Source: Shimia sp040370365 (GTDB lineage Bacteria; Pseudomonadota; Alphaproteobacteria; Rhodobacterales; Rhodobacteraceae). Taken from it: 64,000 nucleotides of DNA. Position 1 is the stretch's first letter, and every line of letters begins with the position of its first letter. The translations under genes were made by a program, and so were the position numbers. The notes beneath the pieces were generated by a model. That model was not told where the DNA came from. It worked only from the letters and a program-made list of their open reading frames with translations, and ran no database searches. The stretch lies in assembly GCF_040370365.1 (NCBI RefSeq), contig NZ_BAABWQ010000001.1, forward strand, positions 992,001-1,056,000, given 5' to 3'. Shown here piece after piece: positions 1-9,585 of the stretch.

Positions 1-540
1 CGCTCTCACTATGCGTGGACGGATAAGCCCATTCCAGATGGGCTGCTGGAAGAGATATACGAAATCACCATCAACGGCGCGACCAGCATGAACACCCTGC
101 CCGCGCGTTTCATCTTTGTGAAATCGCCCGAAGGCAAAGCACGGCTCGCCAAATCGCTCAAACCACAAAACGTGCCGAAAATGATGGGGGCACCTGTCAC
201 CGCTATCATCGCGCAGGACATGGAGTTTTGGAAAGAACTGCCTTTCTTGTTCCCACACGAAGACCGGCGGCACCTTTTTGACGGCAAGCCGGACTATGTT
301 GCAGACACAGCAGACCGAAACGCCACCTTGCAGGGTGCCTACTTCATGATCGCCGCCCGCGCGGTGGGTCTGGACGTTGGAGCCATGTCGGGCTTTTCCA
401 ACACGATCGTCGATGAGGAATTCTTCGCCGGCACAACCCTGAAATCCAATTTTCTGTGCAACATCGGCTATGCGGATGAAACAGCCCTGTTTCAGAAACT
501 CCCGCGATTTAGCTTTGATCAAGTTTGCACCTACGCCTGA
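1..540 (+). CDS. RutE-like nitroreductase-family oxidoreductase, 5' truncated
   Basis: The frame is open back to base 1, so the gene starts outside the window; the ATG at 88 is internal. The visible part matches the RutE (malonic semialdehyde reductase) branch of the FMN-dependent nitroreductase family: GATSMNTLPARF resembles the RutE GPTSANCSPARF segment, followed by APVTAIIAQD, LPFLFPH, ADRNATLQGAYFMIAARAVGLD and a C-terminal AGTTLKSNFLCNIGYAD. Family knowledge says NAD(P)H and FMN reduce a small aldehyde or related substrate in the cytoplasm. It is followed 12 bases later by an OsmC gene and then by TRAP and dioxygenase genes, so a role in a catabolic operon is inferred; the real substrate is not shown. 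Confidence 0.8.
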   Translation, partial: RSHYAWTDKPIPDGLLEEIYEITINGATSMNTLPARFIFVKSPEGKARLAKSLKPQNVPKMMGAPVTAIIAQDMEFWKELPFLFPHEDRRHLFDGKPDYVADTADRNATLQGAYFMIAARAVGLDVGAMSGFSNTIVDEEFFAGTTLKSNFLCNIGYADETALFQKLPRFSFDQVCTYA

Positions 541-552
541 GGAGGCAAACCC

Positions 553-1017
553 GTGGCCATTCGAATGAAAACCGTCGTGACATATCGGACCACTGCCCAG
601 TGTCCGACATCTGCGCGCACGGAAATCCCGATCCGCGATCTGAACGTCACAATCGACGAACCCGCAGAGCGCGGGGGCACAAACATGGGCGCGACCCCAA
701 CAGAAACCGCGCTGACTGCGCTGATTGCCTGTACCAATGTGATTGGCCACAAGAACGCCAAGCGTCTGGGTGTCGACCTCGGCACAGTGACCATAGATGC
801 AGACTGCAAATTCGACCGCCGCGGCGTGTTGATGGAAGAAGAAATCGATATCCCGTTTCCCGAAATCACACTCACGGTGAATTGCTCCACCTTGGCCAGT
901 TTGGAGGAGCTGGCCAAGGTGGGGGCGGAAACGGCGAAGTACTGTGCGATTGCCAAACTTTTTGAAGCGGCCGGCACGGCTCTGACAGTGAATTGGGTCA
1001 AGACCGGCGAAGTGTAA
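553..1017 (+). CDS. OsmC/Ohr family protein
   Basis: 154 residues from a GTG start, chosen because an AGGAGG ribosome site lies about 7 bases upstream. The N-terminal beta region is followed by GGTNMGATPTETALTALIAC, the OsmC helix carrying the first redox cysteine (CTNVIGH), and a late cysteine in ETAKYCAIAKLF. In OsmC/Ohr proteins these two cysteines reduce organic hydroperoxides, but many relatives inside catabolic operons have no known substrate. It lies between a RutE-like reductase and TRAP transporter genes, all on the plus strand. Confidence 0.8.
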   Translation: MAIRMKTVVTYRTTAQCPTSARTEIPIRDLNVTIDEPAERGGTNMGATPTETALTALIACTNVIGHKNAKRLGVDLGTVTIDADCKFDRRGVLMEEEIDIPFPEITLTVNCSTLASLEELAKVGAETAKYCAIAKLFEAAGTALTVNWVKTGEV

Positions 1018-1056
1018 TCAAAAGGACCTCAGGGTCCGACTTTCTGGGAGGAAAAA

Positions 1057-2130
1057 ATGATGAAACGCACCAAAATCAGCCTAATCGGCGCTGCACTGAC
1101 CGCCGTTATGGCGATGCCTGCGGCCGCACAGGAAAGCGTATCGGCCGTTGTGATCGATGGCTATCCGGACCGTGCTTTGTGGGTAAAGGAATTCTCGAAT
1201 TTCTTCATCCCAGAGGTGGACCGCCATCTGGCGGAAACCGGCGCATACAAGATGAACTGGCAGGAAAACTATGGCGGGTCGATCGTAAAACCAAAGGGCG
1301 TGCTTGAGGGCGTTCAGCTTGGCCTCGGCGATATCGGCATTGTCACCACGATTTTCCACTCTTCAAAACTGCCCAGCCAGGGGATTTCAGGGTCGACTCC
1401 ATTTGTTGCAACAGATGCCCGTGCTGTGGCCAAAGCAGTGGACGAAGTCGCGCGTGAGTTCCCCGCCATGCAAAACGAATTTGCGGCCCAAAACCAAGTC
1501 TACTTGGCAACCGGCGTTGTGTTGGACACCTACCAAGTATTCTGTTCTGACGAAGTGTCTTCGGTGTCTGACCTCCAAGGCCGCAAAATCGCAGGAGCGG
1601 GCCTGAACCTGCGCTATCTGGAAGGCATCAAAGATGCCGCTGGGGTGCGTGGCGGTTTGACCGATTTCTACAACATGCTTCAGACCGGTCTGGTGGATTG
1701 CGCAATGCTGTGGCCAGAAGCCGCCAAAACCTTCAAAATTGCCGAGGTCGCCCCCTTTATGCTGCGCGCGGACCTTGGCGCTGTGAATTCCAAGACGGTG
1801 ACGGTGAACGCCGACTACTGGGGCAAGCTGCCTGATGGTGTCAAAGAGGTCCTGAAAGCGGTTGCCATCGACTATCGCGACCATGTCGCAGGCATTGCAA
1901 TGGATCGTGCAGCGGCTTCGCGTGATGCATATGTCGCCGCGGGCGGCACAATTGTGGAACTGTCAGCTGAGGACCGTGCGGCTTGGGCCAATGCCATGCC
2001 AAACGTGGCTCAGGAATGGGCTGAAACATTGAACGGCAACGGTGAAGACGGCACAGCAATGCTTGCAGCTTACCTCGGGAAACTTGCGGATGCAGGCCAC
2101 ACTGGCGTGCGTGACTGGACCACAAAGTAA
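1057..2130 (+). CDS. dctP: TRAP transporter solute-binding protein, DctP family
   Basis: 357 residues with a Sec signal peptide (MMKRTKISLIG, then AMPAAAQE with cleavage after AAA). A GGGAGG ribosome site precedes the ATG. The mature protein has DctP-type features: the SDLQGRKIAG segment, the ligand-binding region around NLRYLEGI, and a helical C-terminus. It captures an organic acid in the periplasm for the DctQ/DctM proteins encoded directly downstream. Proximity to an intradiol dioxygenase suggests an aromatic or related acid as ligand; that is inference. Confidence 0.88.
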   Translation: MMKRTKISLIGAALTAVMAMPAAAQESVSAVVIDGYPDRALWVKEFSNFFIPEVDRHLAETGAYKMNWQENYGGSIVKPKGVLEGVQLGLGDIGIVTTIFHSSKLPSQGISGSTPFVATDARAVAKAVDEVAREFPAMQNEFAAQNQVYLATGVVLDTYQVFCSDEVSSVSDLQGRKIAGAGLNLRYLEGIKDAAGVRGGLTDFYNMLQTGLVDCAMLWPEAAKTFKIAEVAPFMLRADLGAVNSKTVTVNADYWGKLPDGVKEVLKAVAIDYRDHVAGIAMDRAAASRDAYVAAGGTIVELSAEDRAAWANAMPNVAQEWAETLNGNGEDGTAMLAAYLGKLADAGHTGVRDWTTK

Positions 2131-2165
2131 CCAAAGCTCTGGCGACCTAAGAGAGGCCCGAAAAA

Positions 2166-2717
2166 ATGCTAAAGTCAGCTGTCACTGGCCTGTCTAAGGT
2201 CGCCAATGCATTTGCCATAACCTCCAACGCCTTGGGCACACTTGTTGTGTTGGCGTTGGTGGTCATTCTAAACGTCGATGTGATCGCCAGAGGTCTGTTT
2301 GACGCCCCCCTACGTGGCACCTACGAAATTGTGCAGTTTTCGGTGGTGATGATCGTGTTTTTGCAGCTGCCCGACGTTGTGCGCGTGGACCGGCTCACCC
2401 GCTCCGACGGATTTCTTGGGGTCATTCACACCCGCCGCCCGGCACTCGCAAAAAACATGCGTCGGATCATCAATGCGGTCTCTGCAATTTTCATTGGGTT
2501 GATCGCCTATGTCACGTTCCCTGAGTTTTTGCACATGTGGCACACGCAGGACTATTTCGGCGTGCCTGGGCTGTTCACCTTGCCTTGGTGGCCCGTCAAG
2601 TTGGTCATAGCGAGCGGCACGGCGTTGTCGTCTCTAATTTTCATATTCAAAGTTGTCAGCGCCGAAGATCGTCCCACATTGATCCGCACCCCCGAACATG
2701 ATGAGGCGTCCAAATGA
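2166..2717 (+). CDS. dctQ: TRAP transporter small permease, DctQ family
   Basis: 183 residues with four hydrophobic segments (about 25-50, 55-80, 100-125 and 140-165), the size and layout of DctQ subunits. A GAGAGG ribosome site lies before the ATG. Its stop overlaps the start of the large permease by four bases (ATGA), as usual in TRAP operons. It pairs with DctM in the inner membrane. Confidence 0.88.
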   Translation: MLKSAVTGLSKVANAFAITSNALGTLVVLALVVILNVDVIARGLFDAPLRGTYEIVQFSVVMIVFLQLPDVVRVDRLTRSDGFLGVIHTRRPALAKNMRRIINAVSAIFIGLIAYVTFPEFLHMWHTQDYFGVPGLFTLPWWPVKLVIASGTALSSLIFIFKVVSAEDRPTLIRTPEHDEASK

Positions 2718-4018
2718 CCCCGATCGAAATTGGCCTGATCTCGGTCATTGCCATCGTTTTCTTGATATACTCTGGTGTCTATATTCCGGTGGCATTGGGA
2801 GTCGTGTCGTTCCTATCCATCTGGATCATGCGAGACAATTTCACGCTTGCTTTGAACCTGCTGAAAATTGCGGTCGGCGACAGCGCGATGGAATACAGCT
2901 TTGCCACCATTCCATTGTTCACCTTTATGGGGCTCATCGTCTCAAAGGCAGGGTTGGGCAAAGACATCTACGAAGTCATGACCATGCGGTTTCGCAAAGT
3001 CAAAGGCGGCATCGGTATGGCCACAGTTGGGGCAAACGCGGTGTTTGCCGCCGTCACGGGATCGTCCATCGCCTCAGCCTCGGTGTTTACCAAAGTGTCG
3101 GTGCCGCAAATGATGGCCCAAGATTACAATCCGCGTTTCGCCGTCGGTGTTGTGGCCGGCTCATCTGTACTCGGCATGATCATTCCGCCTTCTGCGATGT
3201 TGATCATCTATTCCTTTGTTGCTGAGCAATCGGTCGGCGATATGTTCCTAGCTGGCGTCATTCCCGGAATTCTCTTGGCCGTCGCATATGTCGGCGCAAT
3301 CTGGTTCATGGGGCGCTTCACACCCAATTTTGTCGGCGGGCGGGTTGTGGCTGACACTGAATGGATGTCGGCGCGGGAAATCGCCTCCAAAACCCTGCCG
3401 ACCTTGGGACTGATTACCATTGTACTTGGCGGTATTTACACAGGCTGGCTGACGGCGGTTGAAGCAGGCGCCACTGGCGCTTTGGTCGCTCTGCTGATTG
3501 CTGTGGTGCGCAAATCAATGTCACGTCGGGCATTCTGGGATGCGCTCTTGGAAACCGGCCACATCACGGCAGCCATCCTATTTCTGATAACTGCGGCGTC
3601 CATCTACAGCCGAATGCTTGGCATGGCTGGACTGCCAAATCAGCTGCAGGACCTTTTGGCGGGCAACACCTCGTCTTTTTGGAGCATTATGCTGCTTTAT
3701 GTCCTTCTGATGCTGTTTCTCGGAACCTTGCTGGACACCGCGTCAATCATTTTGATCGTCGTGCCCCTGTTTCTACCACTGGCCGAAGCGCTGGACATGT
3801 CATTGATTTGGTTCGGCATCATCACAGTGGTCGGCGCAGAAATTGGATTGCTTACACCACCGCTCGGGATCTCCTGTTTTGTCATCAAATCCACAATCAA
3901 CGATGACCGAATCTCGCTCAAAGACGTCTTTATGGGCGCCTTGCCGTTTGCTTTCGTCATGCTTGTCATTCTGTTCATCTTGATCGCATTCCCCATTCTC
4001 AGCCTTGCTCTCACCTAA
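2714..4018 (+). CDS. dctM: TRAP transporter large permease, DctM family
   Basis: 434 residues, almost wholly hydrophobic, with about 12 membrane segments. DctM-type elements are visible: the GSSIASASVFTKV region, VLGMIIPPSAMLIIYS and LLTPPLGISCFVI near the C-terminus. It is the ion-driven translocation subunit. Start by ATGA overlap with dctQ; the dioxygenase gene begins 11 bases after its stop, so transport and ring cleavage are probably co-transcribed. Confidence 0.9.
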   Translation: MTPIEIGLISVIAIVFLIYSGVYIPVALGVVSFLSIWIMRDNFTLALNLLKIAVGDSAMEYSFATIPLFTFMGLIVSKAGLGKDIYEVMTMRFRKVKGGIGMATVGANAVFAAVTGSSIASASVFTKVSVPQMMAQDYNPRFAVGVVAGSSVLGMIIPPSAMLIIYSFVAEQSVGDMFLAGVIPGILLAVAYVGAIWFMGRFTPNFVGGRVVADTEWMSAREIASKTLPTLGLITIVLGGIYTGWLTAVEAGATGALVALLIAVVRKSMSRRAFWDALLETGHITAAILFLITAASIYSRMLGMAGLPNQLQDLLAGNTSSFWSIMLLYVLLMLFLGTLLDTASIILIVVPLFLPLAEALDMSLIWFGIITVVGAEIGLLTPPLGISCFVIKSTINDDRISLKDVFMGALPFAFVMLVILFILIAFPILSLALT

Positions 4019-4029
4019 GGAGCCATCAC

Positions 4030-4902
4030 ATGCGCACTGTTACCAAAGACAACATCACCGACGTTTTTATGGGTTACCTGTCAGAGGACACCAATCCGCG
4101 TGTGCGCGAAGTCATGGGGGCGCTTGTGCGCCACATCCACGACTTTGCCCGCGAAACAAATCTAACCCACGATGAATGGCGGGCCGGCATCGCCTTTCTC
4201 GAAGGCTGCGCCGCGGTTGAAACCGAAGACCGCCACGAATTTGTGCTGGCCTCTGACGTTCTGGGCCTGTCATCCTTGGTCGACATGTTGCACTCAAGCC
4301 CCACAGCAACCAGCTCCTCCGTGCTCGGGCCGTTCCACGTGTCCGGTGCCCCGCCGCTTGCCATCGGCGGCGATATGAAGCGCCACTACGGGGGGCCCGT
4401 TCTGCTGGCAGAAGGCATGATCAAAGACGAGGCAGGTAACCCGATCGCCGGAGCCGAACTCGACATCTGGCAAACCGCACCCAATGGAATGTATGCCAGT
4501 CAGGATGACGAACAGGATACATTCTCTTTTCATGGGCTGATGACTGTAGGCGATGATGGTCGCTATCGTTTTACCACCGTGAAGCCGGTAGAATATACCG
4601 TGCCATCCGACGGCCCGGTCGGAGACATTCTACGCGCCTGCGGTCGCCATCCTTGGCGGCCTTCGCACCTGCACTACATCATCAAAGCCCCAGGCTATCG
4701 CACTTTGGTCACCGAGATTTTCCCCGAAGATGACCCCTACTTAGATCAGGACACAGTGTTTGGCGTCCGCGATGATCTTGTTATGACCTACCAAACAAAA
4801 CCAGCCTCCGCGTTCCCGGACGGCATGACGCTGTCTGGGAAAGTGACGGAGCCATTTCTGCATGTGGAATTTGACGTGACGCTGGCCACCGAAACCCACT
4901 AA
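4030..4902 (+). CDS. hydroxyquinol/catechol-type intradiol dioxygenase
   Basis: 290 residues, the length of catechol and hydroxyquinol 1,2-dioxygenases, with the N-terminal helical linker domain (about 1-100) and a beta-sandwich catalytic domain. The non-heme Fe(III) ligands can be seen: Tyr in NGMYASQ, Tyr in VEYTVPSDGP, and two His in RPSHLHYI. SSVLGPFHVSGAP is a family hallmark. The enzyme cleaves a catechol or hydroxyquinol ring between its hydroxyls. Hydroxyquinol is favoured over catechol by the overall sequence feel, but the pathway partners (maleylacetate reductase, monooxygenase) are not in view. Last gene before a terminator. Confidence 0.82.
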   Translation: MRTVTKDNITDVFMGYLSEDTNPRVREVMGALVRHIHDFARETNLTHDEWRAGIAFLEGCAAVETEDRHEFVLASDVLGLSSLVDMLHSSPTATSSSVLGPFHVSGAPPLAIGGDMKRHYGGPVLLAEGMIKDEAGNPIAGAELDIWQTAPNGMYASQDDEQDTFSFHGLMTVGDDGRYRFTTVKPVEYTVPSDGPVGDILRACGRHPWRPSHLHYIIKAPGYRTLVTEIFPEDDPYLDQDTVFGVRDDLVMTYQTKPASAFPDGMTLSGKVTEPFLHVEFDVTLATETH

Positions 4903-4950
4903 GCAGGGTCTGACATCAGACAATCTGACCTAAGTATCTACAGCGATTAC

Positions 4951-4982
4951 AAAACGGTGCGGTATCCTGACTGCGCCGTTTT
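4951..4982. terminator. bidirectional rho-independent terminator
   Basis: AAAACGGTGC at 4951-4960 pairs with GCGCCGTTTT at 4973-4982 around a 12-base loop, with one T.G wobble. The A-run and T-run on the arms suit termination in both directions between the plus-strand dioxygenase gene and the minus-strand acyl-CoA dehydrogenase gene. Confidence 0.8.
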
Positions 4983-5315
4983 GCATTTCTGTCCTTTCAG
5001 CCCTTCTAGAAATTCGAAAGCCAATACGGCGACTCTCGGAAATCTTATGCGGTCTCTGGCAATGTGAGCTGCCTCATAGAAGTTCCAGATTGACCAAGAT
5101 GATTGCCCATTCGACTACAACACGCGCGTCGCTCACCGGAGGTGTGCATATGTGCGGCTTTCGAGAACATACATAAAACAGTTACGAATAACCGCTGGCA
5201 CAGGCGCTTGAAATGAAACCTACATTGCTGCCGCAGCGAAGACGTGACAATCCAGTAAGCCAAATGTCTATGTCACCTCAAAATGCCAGATCAATGCAGT
5301 CCGACACCTCACTGA
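4983..5315. other. intergenic region without a recognisable gene; possible IS-end relic
   Basis: No convincing coding region. ACTCTCGGAAATCTTATGCGG at 5032-5052 (shown here in two parts: ACTCTCGGAA then ATCTTATGCGG) and an inverted version, CCTCATAGAAGTTCC at 5072-5086, flank about 20 bases. The same motif, ACTCTCGGAA followed by TTTCTATGAGG, occurs at 45,925-45,945 near a transposase relic. This suggests decayed insertion-sequence ends, but no transposase is visible here. Confidence 0.4.
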
Positions 5316-6875
5316 TTAAACCAGCGTTGTGCTGACAGGCACGTGGCGAGACAAAGCAAAGTCGCGCAGTCTCACATATTCAGGATCAGACGTGGCATCA
5401 GCCATTCGCGCGCAGATCGCACGGTGGAACAAGGCACAACTTAGCTGACTGAAATCATGGGCCAAGACCGTAGGATCGTCAGCGTCGCGCACCGTGTCGC
5501 GTGCCGCGCGCCAAACCTGGCGAAGCTCAAGAACGGTGGGGTTGTCCGTCAGCTCTGCGATAAGGGCATCGAAAGCATCCGCTCCAGCACCACCCTGTTG
5601 CCGCAAGCCCCGAGTAGCAACAGCCAGTTCATGGATGCCATTCGCACCTTCGTAGATCGCGGTGATGCGCGCGTCCGCCCAAGTCTGCGCCAACCCATAT
5701 TCGGTCAGATAGCCATACCCGCCAAGGATCTGGATACCGAGATTGGCCGCAGAAATACCTGCCTCTGTGCAGAACACCTTGCAAAGTGGCGTCAGAAATT
5801 CAACCAAAGCAGGCCGTTCACCTCGCATCAGTTCAACAAGCGCCACATGCGCCATGCCACGTGCACCAATTTCGAGACAGCGTTGCTGATCCAGCATGCG
5901 ACGCACGTCAGCATGATCCGTCAGAACCGCTTCAGATCCATCTGGCCTGCGCCCCTGCTTACGCTCACTGGCGTAGGCTTTGGCGATCTGGTGGGCATGT
6001 GCAGCATGGGCGACGCCCTGTAGGCTCACATCCAAACGGGCGTGGTTCATCAGAACGAACATGGCACTCAAGCCCGTGCCCTTTTCGCCGATCAGTTCCG
6101 CAGGGCAGCCATCAAATGCCATTTGACAGGTAGGTGAGGCGTGCAGTCCCATCTTTTCTTCGATACGTGTTATCTTAATGGAGGCCCCTGCCCGCTTTTT
6201 GCTGGTTAAGAACAAGGACAAACCTTTGACGCCATCTTCCTTTGCGCCGGTGCGGGCAAGGACCAGATGCAGGATATCATCGCTCAAATCCTGATCACCC
6301 CCAGAGATGAAAATCTTCTCTCCCTCAAGAAACCATCGGTTCCCGTCCTGTGTGGCCTTGGTGCGGATGCGCGACAGGTCAGACCCGGCACCCGGCTCCG
6401 TTAGGCACATGGTCGACAAGGCTTCACCAGCGGCCAGCTTGGGAATCCATTCCGACTGTTGTTCAGCGTTGCCAAAACGGCGCAGCGTGGAAATCGCGCC
6501 GGGCACAAGATTGCAGACCATTTGCATCGACAGGTTTGCACCAGAGAAAATCTCGGACACCCCTGCGGCCACAAGGGCGCTTTGCTCCATACCACCGTGG
6601 TGTTCGGGGGCCGTCAGCCCCTGCCAGCCCATTTCGGCAAGCTGCTCAAACGCATCTTTAAAGCCATCTGGCATGTGGACCCGGCCATTTTCCAACTGGC
6701 AACCTTGCTGATCACCCCTCTCGTTCAAAGGGGCGATCACCCCTTCGGCGAAGGCGCCGAAGTGAGAGAGGATTTCGGACGTAAGGTCGCGGTCCCACTC
6801 GGGCAAACGGTCCGCGCCAGCAACCTTTTCAAGCGATAGAAGGATATCGTCGACTGGGGCAATGAACTTCGTCAT
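5316..6875 (-). CDS. acyl-CoA dehydrogenase family protein
   Basis: 519 residues: helical N-terminal domain, a beta domain with MCLTEPGAGSDLSRIRTKA, and a C-terminal domain with ILGGYGYLTEYGLAQTWADA and the catalytic-glutamate segment IYEGANGIHELA. The size and the N-terminal extension match the larger subfamily that includes 3-methylmercaptopropionyl-CoA dehydrogenase (DmdC). It is the last gene of a minus-strand operon with a feruloyl-CoA-type ligase and an amidohydrolase. A role in saturated side-chain (dihydrocinnamoyl-CoA) oxidation is inferred from this context. Confidence 0.85.
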   Translation of the reverse strand: MTKFIAPVDDILLSLEKVAGADRLPEWDRDLTSEILSHFGAFAEGVIAPLNERGDQQGCQLENGRVHMPDGFKDAFEQLAEMGWQGLTAPEHHGGMEQSALVAAGVSEIFSGANLSMQMVCNLVPGAISTLRRFGNAEQQSEWIPKLAAGEALSTMCLTEPGAGSDLSRIRTKATQDGNRWFLEGEKIFISGGDQDLSDDILHLVLARTGAKEDGVKGLSLFLTSKKRAGASIKITRIEEKMGLHASPTCQMAFDGCPAELIGEKGTGLSAMFVLMNHARLDVSLQGVAHAAHAHQIAKAYASERKQGRRPDGSEAVLTDHADVRRMLDQQRCLEIGARGMAHVALVELMRGERPALVEFLTPLCKVFCTEAGISAANLGIQILGGYGYLTEYGLAQTWADARITAIYEGANGIHELAVATRGLRQQGGAGADAFDALIAELTDNPTVLELRQVWRAARDTVRDADDPTVLAHDFSQLSCALFHRAICARMADATSDPEYVRLRDFALSRHVPVSTTLV

Positions 6876-6884
6876 ATCAGCCTC

Positions 6885-7760
6885 TTAAGACGTCACACCC
6901 AGCAAGCGCATGGCGTTTTCTTTCAAGATAAGGGGGCGCACTTCGTCGCGGAAATCTGACTGATCGAAGGCATCCAGCCACTTTTCCGGGGCGATCATCG
7001 GCCAGTCCGATCCAAAGAGCATTTTGTGCTTCAGCATCCGGTTCGCGTATTGGACAAGGATTTTCGGGAAGTATTTCGGAGACCAGCCGGACAGGTCGAT
7101 GTAGACGTTTGGCTTGTGCTGTGCGACCGAAAGCGCTTCTTCCTGCCATGGGAAGGACGGATGCGCGAGAATGATCGGCATGTCAGGGAAATCCACAGCC
7201 AGATCATCCATATACATCGGGTTCGAGTATTTCAGCCGCATTCCGTTTCCGCCCGGCATACCAGAGCCCACGCCTGTCTGCCCAGTGTGAAACAAAGCTG
7301 GCTTGCCGGATTCTGCAATCGCTTCATAGAGCACATAGGCGGATCTGTCGTTCGGGTAGAATCCTTGCATCGTGGGATGGAATTTGAAGCCTTGGACGCC
7401 GTGGTTTTCCACCAAGTCACGGGCTTCACGCGCACCAAGTTTGCCTTTGGCCGGGTCAATCGAGGCAAAAGGGATCAGGATATCATCGTTTTTGGCGCAA
7501 GCGTCGGCAACTTCGTAGTTGTTGTAGCGCCGGTAGCCCGTTTCCCGTTCGGCATCGACCGGAAAAATCACAGCCGCGATGTTCTTGTCACGATAATGTG
7601 CGGCTGTTTCATCGATTGTGGGGGGATGCTGCCACGGTGCGCCAAAATATTTGGCCATCGTGCTTTGCAGTTCATCATACCCGTCATCGGTGTGACAGCC
7701 GCAAGCCTCTTCGGCGTGAGTGTGGAAATCAATCGCTCGAACGTTTGCAAAATCTACCAT
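6885..7760 (-). CDS. amidohydrolase-2 family metal-dependent hydrolase
   Basis: 291 residues with a TIM-barrel amidohydrolase pattern: DFHTHAEE (first metal His-x-His), GFKFHPTMQ, LFHTG, LAHPSFPWQ and GSDWPMI (late Asp). The family includes decarboxylases, hydratases and, in beta-oxidative hydroxycinnamate pathways, hydrolases that release acetyl-CoA from 4-hydroxyphenyl-beta-ketoacyl-CoA. Its position nine bases upstream (in transcription) of the acyl-CoA dehydrogenase and just downstream of the CoA ligase favours that last role, which is inferred from context only. Confidence 0.78.
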   Translation of the reverse strand: MVDFANVRAIDFHTHAEEACGCHTDDGYDELQSTMAKYFGAPWQHPPTIDETAAHYRDKNIAAVIFPVDAERETGYRRYNNYEVADACAKNDDILIPFASIDPAKGKLGAREARDLVENHGVQGFKFHPTMQGFYPNDRSAYVLYEAIAESGKPALFHTGQTGVGSGMPGGNGMRLKYSNPMYMDDLAVDFPDMPIILAHPSFPWQEEALSVAQHKPNVYIDLSGWSPKYFPKILVQYANRMLKHKMLFGSDWPMIAPEKWLDAFDQSDFRDEVRPLILKENAMRLLGVTS

Positions 7761-7770
7761 GTCGTCCTCT

Positions 7771-9585
7771 TCATACCCGGATCAATGCTGGGTCTTCGTT
7801 GTCATACAACCGCTCAAGCAAATCCGCCCGACGTATCATGATTTTGCGCGGGTTGAGCGAGCCTTTGTCTGTAATCTCTCCGTCTTTCAATGACGGAGGT
7901 TCGGCCAAAACGATCGCGCGTGAAATCCGTTTGGCGGACCCAGATGAGGCTTTTGCCATTTCGGCCAAGCGGGTGTCGATTTGGCTTTGCAGCACCGGAT
8001 CAATAACGGCACCTTCTGATGTGTTATCACCGTGCACCTGATCAGGACGAGGGAAGACAAAAAGCCCGATTGCATCTCGATCATGCCCGCAAATCATCAC
8101 ATCTTGAACCAAGCCGCGCAACGCATCCAGCGCCTCAAGGCGAAGCTTGCCCGCCTGCACCCACGTGCCCGTAAGGAGCTTAAAGTCCTCAGACACGCGC
8201 CCATCAAACGCCAAACCCCGGTTCGGGTCTTCCGGATCGACAAAGCGCACGGCGTCGCCCGTAATCAAAAAATCTGTGTCATCGAAGGCTTCGGCGGACT
8301 TGGTCGGATCATCGTAGTAGCCGGTCATGACGTTGGGGCCTTGGACACGCAACTCACAGCGCATTTCGTCATCTGGCGACAGCTTGACCTTGGTCGCGGG
8401 CAACGGAACTCCAACCACGCCAGAGCGGCCAATCGGTTCATGTACCATGATGGTGGCAGGGGCCGTCTCGGTCATACCCCAGCTTGAGATCATCAATGGT
8501 AGGCGGCCGCGCACTTCAATCGCCATTTCCTCTAGCCGGGTCCAGACATCTTGCGGCAACGACGCACCGGCATAAAAGATCATATCCAAGTCCCGGAAAT
8601 AGGCCTCGCGCAACTCGGTATTGGTTTCCATCTCGTGAACCAGCATGGAAAATCCAACCGGCACGTTGAACGCCAGTGTGCCGGGGCGTTCGATAATGTT
8701 TCGAACGGTGCGATCAAAATACTTCTTCGTAGGCTTGCCATCATCTACGACAAGCGTGCCACCGTGCGCGAGCATCATGTTCACATTATGCGATCCACCA
8801 AAAACATGGTTCCACGGCAGCCAATCGCAGATGCGCGGCGCGCGTTCTGCTAGAAACGGCAACACGGCGGACATCTGAGCCTGGTTCGCACACATCATCC
8901 GCTGCGTCGTCAACACCCCTTTCGGGTCAGAAGATGAGCCCGACGTGAAGAGAATTTTGGCTACAGTATCAGGGCCGGTCGTCGCCAAAAGCGCATCTAC
9001 ATCTTGGCTTGCGTCGCCTTCCATGAGGCTGGCAAAAGACGTCACAGCCCCCGGCGCGCCCTCGGTCTTGGCCGCAACAATTTCCACCCCCTCCAACTGA
9101 GGCAAGGACAAAGCGGAGGCAAATAACCCAGCATCCTCTGTGAAGGCCATTGACGGACAAACCTTGTCCAATACATAGGTCAAACGACCATGCGCTTCGG
9201 TGATCAGCGAGTATTGTTCGGCCAATGGAACCGTCGGAACACCGGCGTATTGCGCACCGAACGAGAGCAACGCGTGAGCGACCGAATTTCCGGACAAGAT
9301 CACAATCGGTGTGTCCTGACCCATATTGCGCGCGCCCAATGAGGCCGCGATGCCGCGCACCGCTTGCAGCGCTTGCTTGAATGTAACCTCTTGCCAGCCA
9401 GTCTCCGTCCGCCCGGCCAGAAAGACGTTGTCAGGCGTTGTCTCAGCCCAGTGATGAAGCCAGTCCGCAGTCCGGTCAACAACGTTGCCCAAAGGGATTT
9501 TTGACGTCATGATCAGATCGCTCCCCACGCGCGCCATGCCGACTTTGTGAGGCACTAGGTTGAGGCCGGTCTGCTTATCAATCAT
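7771..9585 (-). CDS. feruloyl-CoA synthetase-type AMP-dependent acyl-CoA ligase
   Basis: 604 residues of the ANL superfamily. The AMP-binding P-loop ILFTSGSSSDPKGVLTT, the WGMTETAPA motif and RGLAFDGRVSEDFKLLTGTWV match the feruloyl-CoA synthetase branch, which is about 600 residues long. It would activate hydroxycinnamic acids with ATP and CoA in the cytoplasm. A GGAG ribosome site lies 8 bases before the ATG. It follows marR with a 4-base overlap, and precedes the amidohydrolase gene by 10 bases. Confidence 0.85.
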   Translation of the reverse strand: MIDKQTGLNLVPHKVGMARVGSDLIMTSKIPLGNVVDRTADWLHHWAETTPDNVFLAGRTETGWQEVTFKQALQAVRGIAASLGARNMGQDTPIVILSGNSVAHALLSFGAQYAGVPTVPLAEQYSLITEAHGRLTYVLDKVCPSMAFTEDAGLFASALSLPQLEGVEIVAAKTEGAPGAVTSFASLMEGDASQDVDALLATTGPDTVAKILFTSGSSSDPKGVLTTQRMMCANQAQMSAVLPFLAERAPRICDWLPWNHVFGGSHNVNMMLAHGGTLVVDDGKPTKKYFDRTVRNIIERPGTLAFNVPVGFSMLVHEMETNTELREAYFRDLDMIFYAGASLPQDVWTRLEEMAIEVRGRLPLMISSWGMTETAPATIMVHEPIGRSGVVGVPLPATKVKLSPDDEMRCELRVQGPNVMTGYYDDPTKSAEAFDDTDFLITGDAVRFVDPEDPNRGLAFDGRVSEDFKLLTGTWVQAGKLRLEALDALRGLVQDVMICGHDRDAIGLFVFPRPDQVHGDNTSEGAVIDPVLQSQIDTRLAEMAKASSGSAKRISRAIVLAEPPSLKDGEITDKGSLNPRKIMIRRADLLERLYDNEDPALIRV